From positions 2,242-9,297 of the forward strand of contig DBRO01000002.1 in the NCBI GenBank assembly GCA_002306005.1: a stretch of 7,056 nucleotides of DNA. The letters are read 5' to 3'. The DNA is from Ruminococcus sp. UBA1366. GTDB lineage: Bacteria > Bacillota > Clostridia > Oscillospirales > Ruminococcaceae. The translations under genes and the position numbers were made by a program. Under the pieces are notes generated by a model. It made no database searches, was not told where the DNA came from, and worked only from the letters and a program-made list of their open reading frames with translations. This document shows positions 1 through 5,537 of this stretch, one piece after another. Every line of letters starts with the position of its first letter. Position 1 is the first letter of the stretch.

Positions 1-398
1 ATGCCATCGTGCCGGTCAACAGCCCGAACATTACCACGCAGTGCCTGCGTGTACCCGTCAGCGACGGGCATACCGCGGCGGTGTTTGTTTCGTTTGAAAA
101 AAAGCCCACACTTGAGGAAATCAAACAGTGCTGGTGCGATTTTGCCGGCGAACCGCAAAAATTAAATCTGCCGAGCGCACCCAAGCAGTTTTTGCATTAT
201 TTTGAGGAGGACAACCGTCCGCAAGCAAGGCTTGACCGCGAGTTGGAAGGCGGTATGGCGATTTCTTTGGGCAGACTGCGCGAGGATAAACAGTATGATT
301 ATAAATTCGTGTGCCTTTCGCACAACACCCTGCGCGGTGCCGCCGGCGGCGCTGTGCTGATGGCAGAACTGCTCGCTGCGAAAGGATATTTGGATTGA
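1..398 (+). CDS. asd: Aspartate-semialdehyde dehydrogenase, C-terminal part (5' end outside window)
   Basis: This is the C-terminal third (about 131 residues) of aspartate-semialdehyde dehydrogenase, a cytoplasmic enzyme. It reduces L-aspartyl-4-phosphate to L-aspartate-4-semialdehyde with NADPH, at the branch point to lysine/diaminopimelate, threonine and methionine. The reading frame is open from base 3, so the true start and the catalytic cysteine lie upstream of the window. Visible family hallmarks are the RVPVSDGHTAAV segment (Arg at 48-50 and the active-site His at 69-71), then LPSAPK, a short EEDNRPQ..LDR stretch, GMAISLGRLR, and the near-C-terminal KFVCLSHNTLRGAAGGAVLM run, ending in AKGYLD. 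Family members end in the same way, so the C-terminus is complete. It is followed after 44 nt by a NYN-domain gene and then dapA and dapB, which supports the assignment. The GTG at base 9 is not a start, because the conserved domain continues upstream of it. Confidence 0.93.
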   Translation, partial: AIVPVNSPNITTQCLRVPVSDGHTAAVFVSFEKKPTLEEIKQCWCDFAGEPQKLNLPSAPKQFLHYFEEDNRPQARLDRELEGGMAISLGRLREDKQYDYKFVCLSHNTLRGAAGGAVLMAELLAAKGYLD

Positions 399-423
399 GA
401 AAAAAGACGGAGCCGCAAAGCGC

Positions 424-434
424 GGGAAAGGGGA
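424..434 (+). promoter_or_regulatory. Ribosome binding site that decides the NYN-LOTUS start
   Basis: A purine-rich GGGAAAGGGGA lies 8 nt before the ATG at 443. The same reading frame is open further upstream, with an ATG at 311 inside asd. That upstream stretch (MPFAQHPARC...) looks like out-of-frame asd sequence and has no such site, so the ATG at 443 is preferred. Confidence 0.6.
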
Positions 435-442
435 TTCCTGAA

Positions 443-1219
443 ATGGAGGAACTCAAAAAAATTGTCCTGCTGATTGACTCGGATAACACACAGCACAGCA
501 AGCTCAAGCCCGTGATTGACCGCATTTCCACCTATGGGCGGATTGTGGTGAAGAAAGCCTACGGTGACTGGAAGAACCCTCTGCTCAAAAACTGGGAACC
601 TCTGCTGAAACGGTTGGCGATTAAAGCTGAGCAGCAGTTTGCCTATGTGGTGAAAAAAAACGCCACGGATATGGCAATGGTGATTGATGCTATGGATTTG
701 CTCCATTCGGGAATGTATGATTCGTTTGCGCTGGTTTCCAGCGACAGCGATTTTACGCCGCTTGCCATTCGCCTGCGCGAATCGGGTGTTTACGTGTTCG
801 GCGTGGGCGAACAAAAAACCGCGCAAAGCTTCCGTAATGCTTGCGACAACTTTATTTTTCTGGAATACCTGCCGGAGGACGACGGCTCAGACGATGACAA
901 CGCACCGCCTGCACCGGCAGTCAGCGTGAAGGAACAGAATGCTGCTGCGTGTACGCAGTCGGATATGTGCGGTAAAAACGGCATTGAAACCATTCACGAG
1001 CTGCTCCGGATTGCCTATGAGGAGTATCAGGACGATAACGGCTATGCGAATATCAGCGCGGCAGGTTCGTATTTAAAACGTGCCAAGCCGGATTTCAACA
1101 TCAAATCCTATGGCTACTCCAAACTGCCGGAACTGCTTCGCGCATTCCCGCATAAATATAAAGTAATCGACTATAAAGGTTCCGGAACAGTGAAAATTGT
1201 GGCATATAAATGCCTGTAA
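443..1219 (+). CDS. NYN-domain (PIN-like RNase fold) protein with C-terminal OST-HTH/LOTUS domain
   Basis: A 258-residue protein with two recognisable modules. Residues about 5-143 form a NYN domain (LabA/DUF88 type, PIN-like nuclease fold). The acidic positions expected for metal binding are present: D12 and D14 in LLIDSDN, D76 in KNATDMAMVIDAMDLL with D82, and D101 and D103 in VSSDSDFTPLAIRLRESG. A hydrophilic, acidic and proline-containing linker spans about 144-180. Residues about 181-256 match an OST-HTH/LOTUS domain (IHELLRIAYEEY, then YANISAAGSYLKRAKPDFNIKSYG, then a short beta hairpin). In known families NYN domains act as RNases and LOTUS domains bind RNA, so an RNA-processing or RNA-binding role is likely; the target is unknown. 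There is no signal peptide or membrane segment, so it should be cytoplasmic. It starts 44 nt after asd and ends 31 nt before dapA, so it is probably cotranscribed with them. The domain call is firm; the function is inferred. Confidence 0.85.
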   Translation: MEELKKIVLLIDSDNTQHSKLKPVIDRISTYGRIVVKKAYGDWKNPLLKNWEPLLKRLAIKAEQQFAYVVKKNATDMAMVIDAMDLLHSGMYDSFALVSSDSDFTPLAIRLRESGVYVFGVGEQKTAQSFRNACDNFIFLEYLPEDDGSDDDNAPPAPAVSVKEQNAAACTQSDMCGKNGIETIHELLRIAYEEYQDDNGYANISAAGSYLKRAKPDFNIKSYGYSKLPELLRAFPHKYKVIDYKGSGTVKIVAYKCL

Positions 1220-1235
1220 TGAATTTTGTCAGCCG

Positions 1236-1244
1236 AAAGGAAGG
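1236..1244 (+). promoter_or_regulatory. Ribosome binding site that decides the dapA start
   Basis: AAAGGAAGG sits 6 nt before the ATG at 1251, which begins the typical DapA N-terminus (MKKPVFTGAGVAIVTP). The dapA frame is open back to 1197, but an earlier start would add 18 residues that do not belong to the family. Confidence 0.75.
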
Positions 1245-1250
1245 TTTTCT

Positions 1251-2141
1251 ATGAAAAAGCCTGTGTTTACAGGTGCGGGCGTGGCAATCGTCACCCCGAT
1301 GCACGAGGATGGTTCCATAAATTTTGATAAGCTGGGCGAGCTGATTGATTTTAATATCGATAACGGCACGGATGCGATTATTATCTGCGGCACTACGGGT
1401 GAAAGTTCCACCATGACGGACGAGGAACACGTGGAATGTATCCGGTATGCCGTGCAAAAAGCAGCGGGGCGTGTGCCGGTTATTGCCGGAACCGGCTCCA
1501 ACCACACAGATTATGCGGTTGCGCTTTCAAAAGAAGCGGAAGCGCTGGGCGTGGATGCTTTGTTAAGCGTCACGCCGTATTACAATAAAACTTCTCAACG
1601 GGGGCTGGTTGCGCACTTTACGGCGATTGCCGATGCGGTGAAAATCCCCGTGATTCTGTATAATATTCCGTCCCGCACAGGTGTGAATATTTGCGTGGAT
1701 ACGATGGCGGAACTTGCAAAGCACCCGAATATTGTCGGCGTAAAAGAAGCAAGCGGCAATATTTCCGCGATTGCTGCCATTGCGGCAGCTTGCGGCGAAG
1801 ATTTTGCCATTTACAGCGGCAACGATGACCAGATTGTCCCGATTATGGCGTTGGGCGGCAAGGGCGTGATTTCCGTGCTTTCCAACTGTATGCCGTTTGA
1901 AACCCACGAAATCTGTCAGCTTTGCCTGGAAAATCGCTACGATGAGGCGCGTACCAAGGCGTTTCGTCTGCATGATTTTACCAATTTGCTGTTTTGCGAC
2001 GTGAATCCAATTCCGGTGAAGCAGGCAATGAATTTTATGGGATTTGATGTAGGTTCTACCCGTTTGCCGCTTGTGGATATGTGCGAACCGGCAAAGGAAA
2101 AACTCCTTGCCGAAATGCAAAGGCTGGGACTGGCAAAGTAA
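1251..2141 (+). CDS. dapA: 4-hydroxy-tetrahydrodipicolinate synthase
   Basis: A full-length (296 aa) class I aldolase-type enzyme. It condenses pyruvate with aspartate-4-semialdehyde, the first committed step of diaminopimelate/lysine synthesis, and acts in the cytoplasm, usually as a tetramer. The TIM-barrel signature residues are all present: T48 and T49 in ICGTTGES, Y111 in TPYYNK, Y137 in LYNIPSRTG with R142, and the Schiff-base lysine K165 in VGVKEASGN. The late barrel motif YSGNDDQIVPIMALGGKGVISV is also present. Length and N-terminus fit the family. Compared with the E. coli lysine-inhibitor site, S52, H60, N84 and Y110 are kept (E. coli S48, H56, N80, Y106), while E. coli H53 and E84 correspond to D57 and Y88. 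Feedback inhibition by lysine may therefore be weak, as in several Gram-positive enzymes; that is inference. dapB follows after 45 nt. Confidence 0.97.
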   Translation: MKKPVFTGAGVAIVTPMHEDGSINFDKLGELIDFNIDNGTDAIIICGTTGESSTMTDEEHVECIRYAVQKAAGRVPVIAGTGSNHTDYAVALSKEAEALGVDALLSVTPYYNKTSQRGLVAHFTAIADAVKIPVILYNIPSRTGVNICVDTMAELAKHPNIVGVKEASGNISAIAAIAAACGEDFAIYSGNDDQIVPIMALGGKGVISVLSNCMPFETHEICQLCLENRYDEARTKAFRLHDFTNLLFCDVNPIPVKQAMNFMGFDVGSTRLPLVDMCEPAKEKLLAEMQRLGLAK

Positions 2142-2142
2142 A

Positions 2143-2166
2143 TTCCCGCGGAGGATTTCCGGGGAA
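2143..2166 (+). other. Intergenic hairpin between dapA and dapB
   Basis: The 24 bases just after the dapA stop can fold into a 9-bp stem. TTCCC at 2143-2147 pairs with GGGAA at 2162-2166, G2148 is bulged, CGGA at 2149-2152 pairs with TCCG at 2158-2161, and the loop is GGATT. No T-run follows, so it is not a standard intrinsic terminator. It ends 6 nt before the dapB ribosome binding site (AAAGGA at 2173-2178). It could stabilise or set an end point for mRNA, or modulate dapB translation. The pairing is visible by eye; the function is unknown. Confidence 0.45.
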
Positions 2167-2186
2167 ATATAGAAAGGACGACCAAA

Positions 2187-2939
2187 ATGACGGATTTTGC
2201 ACTTTCGGGCTGCGGCGGAAAAATGGGCGGCGTGATTACTATGCTGGTCAGCGAACGCGAGGACTGCCGGATTGTCATTGGCATTGATAAAGGTCAGGCA
2301 ACAAGCGAACGCCCCTACCGCGTGGTTTCTTCCCCTGTGCAGATGGAGAAAACGCCGGACGTGATTATTGATTTTTCTCATCCATCCGCGCTGGATGGAC
2401 TGCTGGATTATTGTCTTACAACGGGGGTTCCGGTTGTGGTCGCGACTACCGGCTACACGGAAACGCAAATTCAGCAAATAAAAAAAGCGGCGGAACAGAT
2501 TCCGGTGTTCTTTACTTATAATCTTTCGTTGGGCATTAATTTGCTGGCGGGACTTGCCCGCCGTGCGGTGGATGTGCTGGGCAGGCAGTTTGATATAGAA
2601 ATCGTCGAAAAGCACCACAACAAAAAAGTGGATGCGCCCAGCGGCACGGCAATTTATCTGGCAAATGAGATAAACGATGAGGCGGGCGGGTGCTATAATT
2701 TCGTGTACGACCGCCATTCCGTGCGGCAAAAGCGCGGCGCAAACGAAATCGGACTTCATGCCGTGCGCGGCGGCACGATTGTGGGCGAGCATGAAATTAT
2801 CTTCGCCGGACATGACGAGGTGATTACGCTTTCCCATTCTGCACTTTCCAAAGAGGTCTTTGCAGTGGGTGCCATCAATGCGGCGATTTTCCTTGCCAAG
2901 CAAAAACCGGGGCTTTACGACATGAAAAGCTTGATATAA
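2187..2939 (+). CDS. dapB: 4-hydroxy-tetrahydrodipicolinate reductase
   Basis: A 250-residue enzyme that reduces the DapA product, 4-hydroxy-tetrahydrodipicolinate, to tetrahydrodipicolinate using NAD(P)H, in the cytoplasm. The N-terminal Rossmann domain begins with the dinucleotide loop GCGGKMG (residues 8-14). D34-K35 after the second strand sit where the cofactor ribose or phosphate is bound. PDVIIDFSHPSA (57-68) and VVATTGY (84-90) are typical of the family. The catalytic and substrate segment is EKHHNKKVDAPSGTA: H143 corresponds to E. coli H159, K147 to K163, and PSGT binds the substrate. The C-terminal part has VGEHEIIFAGHDE and HSALSKEVFAVGAINAA, also typical. The length matches short Gram-positive DapB proteins. 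The start is set by AAAGGA at 2173-2178, 8 nt before the ATG. It is the last gene of the asd/NYN/dapA/dapB unit, since an intrinsic terminator follows 8 nt after its stop. Confidence 0.97.
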   Translation: MTDFALSGCGGKMGGVITMLVSEREDCRIVIGIDKGQATSERPYRVVSSPVQMEKTPDVIIDFSHPSALDGLLDYCLTTGVPVVVATTGYTETQIQQIKKAAEQIPVFFTYNLSLGINLLAGLARRAVDVLGRQFDIEIVEKHHNKKVDAPSGTAIYLANEINDEAGGCYNFVYDRHSVRQKRGANEIGLHAVRGGTIVGEHEIIFAGHDEVITLSHSALSKEVFAVGAINAAIFLAKQKPGLYDMKSLI

Positions 2940-2947
2940 TATCCAAA

Positions 2948-2977
2948 TCCGGGCTGTGAAAAGTCCGGACTTTTTTT
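2948..2977 (+). terminator. Rho-independent terminator after dapB
   Basis: An 8-bp stem, TCCGGGCT (2948-2955) with AGTCCGGA (2962-2969) including one G-U pair, closes a 6-nt loop GTGAAA. C2970 and seven T residues (2971-2977) follow. AAA at 2945-2947 can pair with the first T residues to lengthen the stem around the bulged C2970. It lies right behind the dapB stop and ahead of a new promoter, so it marks the operon boundary. On the opposite strand the T-run is missing, so it is probably one-directional. Confidence 0.92.
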
Positions 2978-2999
2978 ATGCCGTACAAGGCATTTGTGC

Positions 3000-3028
3000 T
3001 TGCTATTTCGGGCAGATTGTTATATAAT
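3000..3028 (+). promoter_or_regulatory. Sigma-A-type promoter for murD and downstream genes
   Basis: A perfect -10 box TATAAT (3023-3028) lies 17 bp downstream of a 4/6 match to the -35 consensus, TTGCTA (3000-3005). Transcription would start near 3035, giving a leader of about 40 nt before the murD ATG. The surrounding sequence is clearly A/T-rich compared with the genes, as expected for a promoter, and it follows the dapB terminator. I see no obvious operator or riboswitch in the short leader. Confidence 0.8.
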
Positions 3029-3074
3029 AGATAGGAATACAGATTGATAAACAAGAGAAAGAAAGGCTGTTTGT

Positions 3075-4466
3075 ATGATGAAACCGCAGAAATTCTATGC
3101 CATGCTCAAGGATAAGAATGTCGCGTTTATCGGTACGGGCGTCAGCCATAACGAGTTGATTCGCCAGTTTTTACAAAAGGGAATCCGCGTGACGGTATGC
3201 GATAAAAAGGACGACGAGCATTTTGACCAGACACTGCTTGCGGAACTAACCGCCAAGGGTGCGGCATTTGCGCTGGGCGAAAATTACCTAACCGAAGCGG
3301 CAAAGTGCGATGTGATTTTCCGCACGCCGGGGATGTATTACAACCATCCGGAGCTTACCCGCGCAAGGCAGAACGGCGTTGCCGTCACGTCTGAAATGGA
3401 AGTGTTTTTTGATTTATGCCCGTGTAAAATATACGCGGTAACGGGTTCGGACGGCAAAACTACCACGACCACGCTCATCAGCGAAATGCTCAAAGCCGAT
3501 GGCAGGCGCGTGCATATTGGGGGCAATATCGGCAAGGCGCTGCTGCCCATTGTGGAAACTATGTCGGAGAACGATGCCGCTGTGGTGGAGCTTTCCAGCT
3601 TTCAGCTGATTTCTATGCGGCGCTCGCCCGATACGGCAGTGATTACGAATATTTCGCCGAATCATTTGGACGTGCATGGTACGATGGAAGAATATATTGC
3701 CGCAAAATGCAATATTATTGACCACCAGAATGCGTTTTCACGCACGGTGTTCAACGCAGATTGTGAGGCAGTTATGAAGCTGGCACCCCGTGTGAGGGGT
3801 AGGCTCTATACGTTTTCACGCAGGGAAATGCCGCAGCGCGGCGCGTTTTTACGGGCAGACGGTATGCTTTGCTTTTGCGAAAACGGCGAAATTACAGAAA
3901 TTTTGCATCGGGATTCCATCAAAATCCCCGGAATCCACAACGTGGAAAACTACCTTACGGCAATTTCCGCGCTGTGGGGCGAAGTGGAACCGGATGTATT
4001 CCGGAAGATTGCGCGGGAATTTGGCGGCGTGGAACACCGGATAGAGTTTGTCCGCGAGCTGGACGGCGTAAAGTGGTATAACAACGCAATCGCTACCAGC
4101 CCGACACGCGTGATTGCCTGCTTGAATTCTTTTGCGCAAAAGCAGATTATGATTGCCGGCGGGTATGATAAGAAAATTCCGTTTGAACCGATGGCGGATT
4201 TGGTAAACGAGAAAGTCAAACTGCTGATTTTGATGGGTGCGACTGCTGAAAAAATAGAAAAAGCGGTGACTGAAAGCGAACAATACCCGGCAAGCGGACT
4301 GAAAATTCTTCATGTAAAGGATATGCCGGAGGCAGTTGCCGCCGCGCATAAATATTCCGAATCCGGGGATATCGTCACGCTTTCGCCCGCATGCGCGAGC
4401 TTTGATATGTACCCGATTTTTGAGGCAAAGGGCAGGCATTTTAAAGAATTGGTCAACGCATTGTGA
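3075..4466 (+). CDS. murD: UDP-N-acetylmuramoyl-L-alanine--D-glutamate ligase (MurD)
   Basis: A full-length Mur ligase (463 aa). It uses ATP to add D-glutamate to UDP-MurNAc-L-Ala in the cytoplasm during peptidoglycan precursor synthesis. The N-terminal UDP-binding domain starts with VAFIGTGVSHNELI (16-29). The central ATPase domain has the P-loop TGSDGKTT (123-130), GGNIG (149-153), E172 in VELSSFQL, NISPNHLDVHGT (192-203) and K211, the position carbamylated in this family. The C-terminal domain begins after GIHNVENYL (286-294) with EHRIEFV (H321, R322) and ends with LSPACASFDMYPIFEAKG (436-453) and FKELV. One oddity: the conserved NDS motif before the AT residues reads N336-N337-A338, so the usual Asp is Asn. 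Two ATGs stand in tandem (3075 and 3078), with AAAGG at 3062-3066 upstream. It heads its own transcript and is not in a dcw cluster here, so a MurD paralogue is possible. Confidence 0.92.
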   Translation: MMKPQKFYAMLKDKNVAFIGTGVSHNELIRQFLQKGIRVTVCDKKDDEHFDQTLLAELTAKGAAFALGENYLTEAAKCDVIFRTPGMYYNHPELTRARQNGVAVTSEMEVFFDLCPCKIYAVTGSDGKTTTTTLISEMLKADGRRVHIGGNIGKALLPIVETMSENDAAVVELSSFQLISMRRSPDTAVITNISPNHLDVHGTMEEYIAAKCNIIDHQNAFSRTVFNADCEAVMKLAPRVRGRLYTFSRREMPQRGAFLRADGMLCFCENGEITEILHRDSIKIPGIHNVENYLTAISALWGEVEPDVFRKIAREFGGVEHRIEFVRELDGVKWYNNAIATSPTRVIACLNSFAQKQIMIAGGYDKKIPFEPMADLVNEKVKLLILMGATAEKIEKAVTESEQYPASGLKILHVKDMPEAVAAAHKYSESGDIVTLSPACASFDMYPIFEAKGRHFKELVNAL

Positions 4467-4487
4467 TGAGATAAAGGACGAGAATAT

Positions 4488-5525
4488 ATGAGTTTTGATT
4501 TTCGGCAAACCCTAGAAATTTTAACCGCCGCAAACGGCGTGGCAGGGGAAGAAACCAACGCCGCAGCCGCCGCGTGCAAGTTGCTTTCGGCATATGCGCC
4601 GGATGCGCGCGTGGACGATTTTGGCAACGTGGTGGGCACGCTGCCGTGCGAGGAGGCGGATTTCCCAACCCTGTTGCTGGATGCGCACATTGACGAAATC
4701 GGTATGATCGTGAATTACATTACCGAGGACGGATTTTTAAAAGTATCCGGGTGCGGCGGTGTGGACATCCGCGTACTTGCCGCACAGCGTGTGACGGTTT
4801 ACGGCAACGGCGGGAAGAATGTGCTTTCCGGTGTGATGACTTCTACGCCGCCCCATTTGGGCGGGGACAGCACCAAAGCACTTGAACTGGATGAAATTTT
4901 TATTGACATCGGCATGGATGGTAAAGCCGCAAAAGAAAATGTACGGCTGGGCGACCGTGCACTGATTGAAACACCACTCACAACACTTGCAGGAGAAAAA
5001 CTCACCGGCAAAGCACTGGACGACCGTTCCGGCGTGGCGGTGCTGCTTGCCGTGCTGGATCAATTACAGGAGCGCAAGACGTGCTACAAAATCGCCGTGC
5101 AGTTCTCCGCGCAGGAGGAAACTGGCGAACGCGGTGCAGGCTTGGGCGCGTATGCCGTGAGTCCGGATTACGCACTTGCCGTGGACGTTTCCTTTGCGCT
5201 GACGGCGGGAGAAAAGCCGGAGAAATGCGGCATACTGGGCAAGGGCGCGATGATTGGCGTTTCGCCCGCACTGGATAGAAAAATGTCCGACAAATTGCGG
5301 GAAGTTGCCGCACGGGAGGGGATTCCCGCACAGGTAGAAGTGATGGGCGGTGCAACGGGAACGAATGCCGATGCCATCAGCGGCTCCAAAACCGGCGTGC
5401 GCACAGCGCTTGTTAGTATTCCGCTGAAATATATGCACACTCCGGTGGAAACCATCAGCGTTGCGGATTTAGAAAATACGGCGGAACTGATCGCGCGGTT
5501 TCTTTGCGCGGCGCCGGTATCGTAA
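4488..5525 (+). CDS. M42-family metallo-aminopeptidase (first of a tandem pair)
   Basis: A 345-residue cytoplasmic peptidase of the M42 (TET/FrvX/glutamyl aminopeptidase) family. These are di-metal enzymes that trim N-terminal residues from short peptides and often assemble as dodecamers. Expected metal and catalytic residues are visible in order: H67 and D69 in LLLDAHIDEIGM, the KALDDR motif (D178/D179), the E210-E211 pair in SAQEETGERGA, D233 in ALAVDVS, and H317 in PLKYMHTPVE. The PA-like insertion (about 75-165) holds VSGCGGVDIRVL and TSTPPHLGG. GTNADAISGSKTG (291-303) completes the family pattern. The start is 21 nt after the murD stop, with AAAGGA at 4473-4478. It is likely on the murD transcript and is followed at 12 nt by a second M42 gene. 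Substrate preference cannot be read from the sequence. Such proteins are often mislabelled as cellulases; nothing here supports that. Confidence 0.93.
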   Translation: MSFDFRQTLEILTAANGVAGEETNAAAAACKLLSAYAPDARVDDFGNVVGTLPCEEADFPTLLLDAHIDEIGMIVNYITEDGFLKVSGCGGVDIRVLAAQRVTVYGNGGKNVLSGVMTSTPPHLGGDSTKALELDEIFIDIGMDGKAAKENVRLGDRALIETPLTTLAGEKLTGKALDDRSGVAVLLAVLDQLQERKTCYKIAVQFSAQEETGERGAGLGAYAVSPDYALAVDVSFALTAGEKPEKCGILGKGAMIGVSPALDRKMSDKLREVAAREGIPAQVEVMGGATGTNADAISGSKTGVRTALVSIPLKYMHTPVETISVADLENTAELIARFLCAAPVS

Positions 5526-5528
5526 GGA
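5524..5528 (+). promoter_or_regulatory. Ribosome binding site overlapping the stop codon of the first M42 gene
   Basis: The stop TAA (5523-5525) and the following GGA form TAAGGA. The Shine-Dalgarno AAGGA therefore shares two bases with the stop codon and lies 9 nt before the ATG at 5538. This suggests coupled translation of the two peptidases. Confidence 0.6.
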
Positions 5529-5537
5529 CGGCTGTTT

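Noticed and set aside
311..442. Longer N-terminus for the NYN-LOTUS protein starting inside asd
   Set aside because: The extra 44 residues are out-of-frame asd sequence without a ribosome binding site, while the ATG at 443 has one and begins right at the NYN domain.
1563..2903. A 446-codon open frame on the minus strand across dapA and dapB
   Set aside because: It lies antisense to two unmistakable enzymes, spans their intergenic gap, is rich in His, Arg and Cys, and shows no recognisable domain. It is a by-product of codon use on the + strand.
2978..2993. Small inverted repeat ATGCC-GTACAA-GGCAT right after the dapB terminator
   Set aside because: The stem is only 5 bp with no T-run and competes with alternative pairings. 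It is too weak to call as a second terminator.
3013..3046. Direct repeat CAGATTG at 3013-3019 and 3040-3046, flanking the murD -10 box
   Set aside because: A 7-nt repeat is expected by chance about as often as not in a gap this size, and nothing else suggests an operator.
2940..3074. Riboswitch or small RNA in the gap before murD
   Set aside because: The terminator and promoter account for most of the 135 nt, and the remaining leader of about 40 nt is too short and unstructured for a known riboswitch.
3849..4508. A 219-codon minus-strand open frame antisense to the murD 3' half
   Set aside because: The composition is typical of shadow frames (many His, Arg, Phe, Cys), there is no family resemblance, and it runs across the murD/M42 boundary.
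4488..5525. Possible cellulase/endoglucanase (CelM-type) annotation for the M42 proteins
   Set aside because: The full set of M42 metal ligands and family motifs is present, and no glycoside hydrolase motif or secretion signal is visible.
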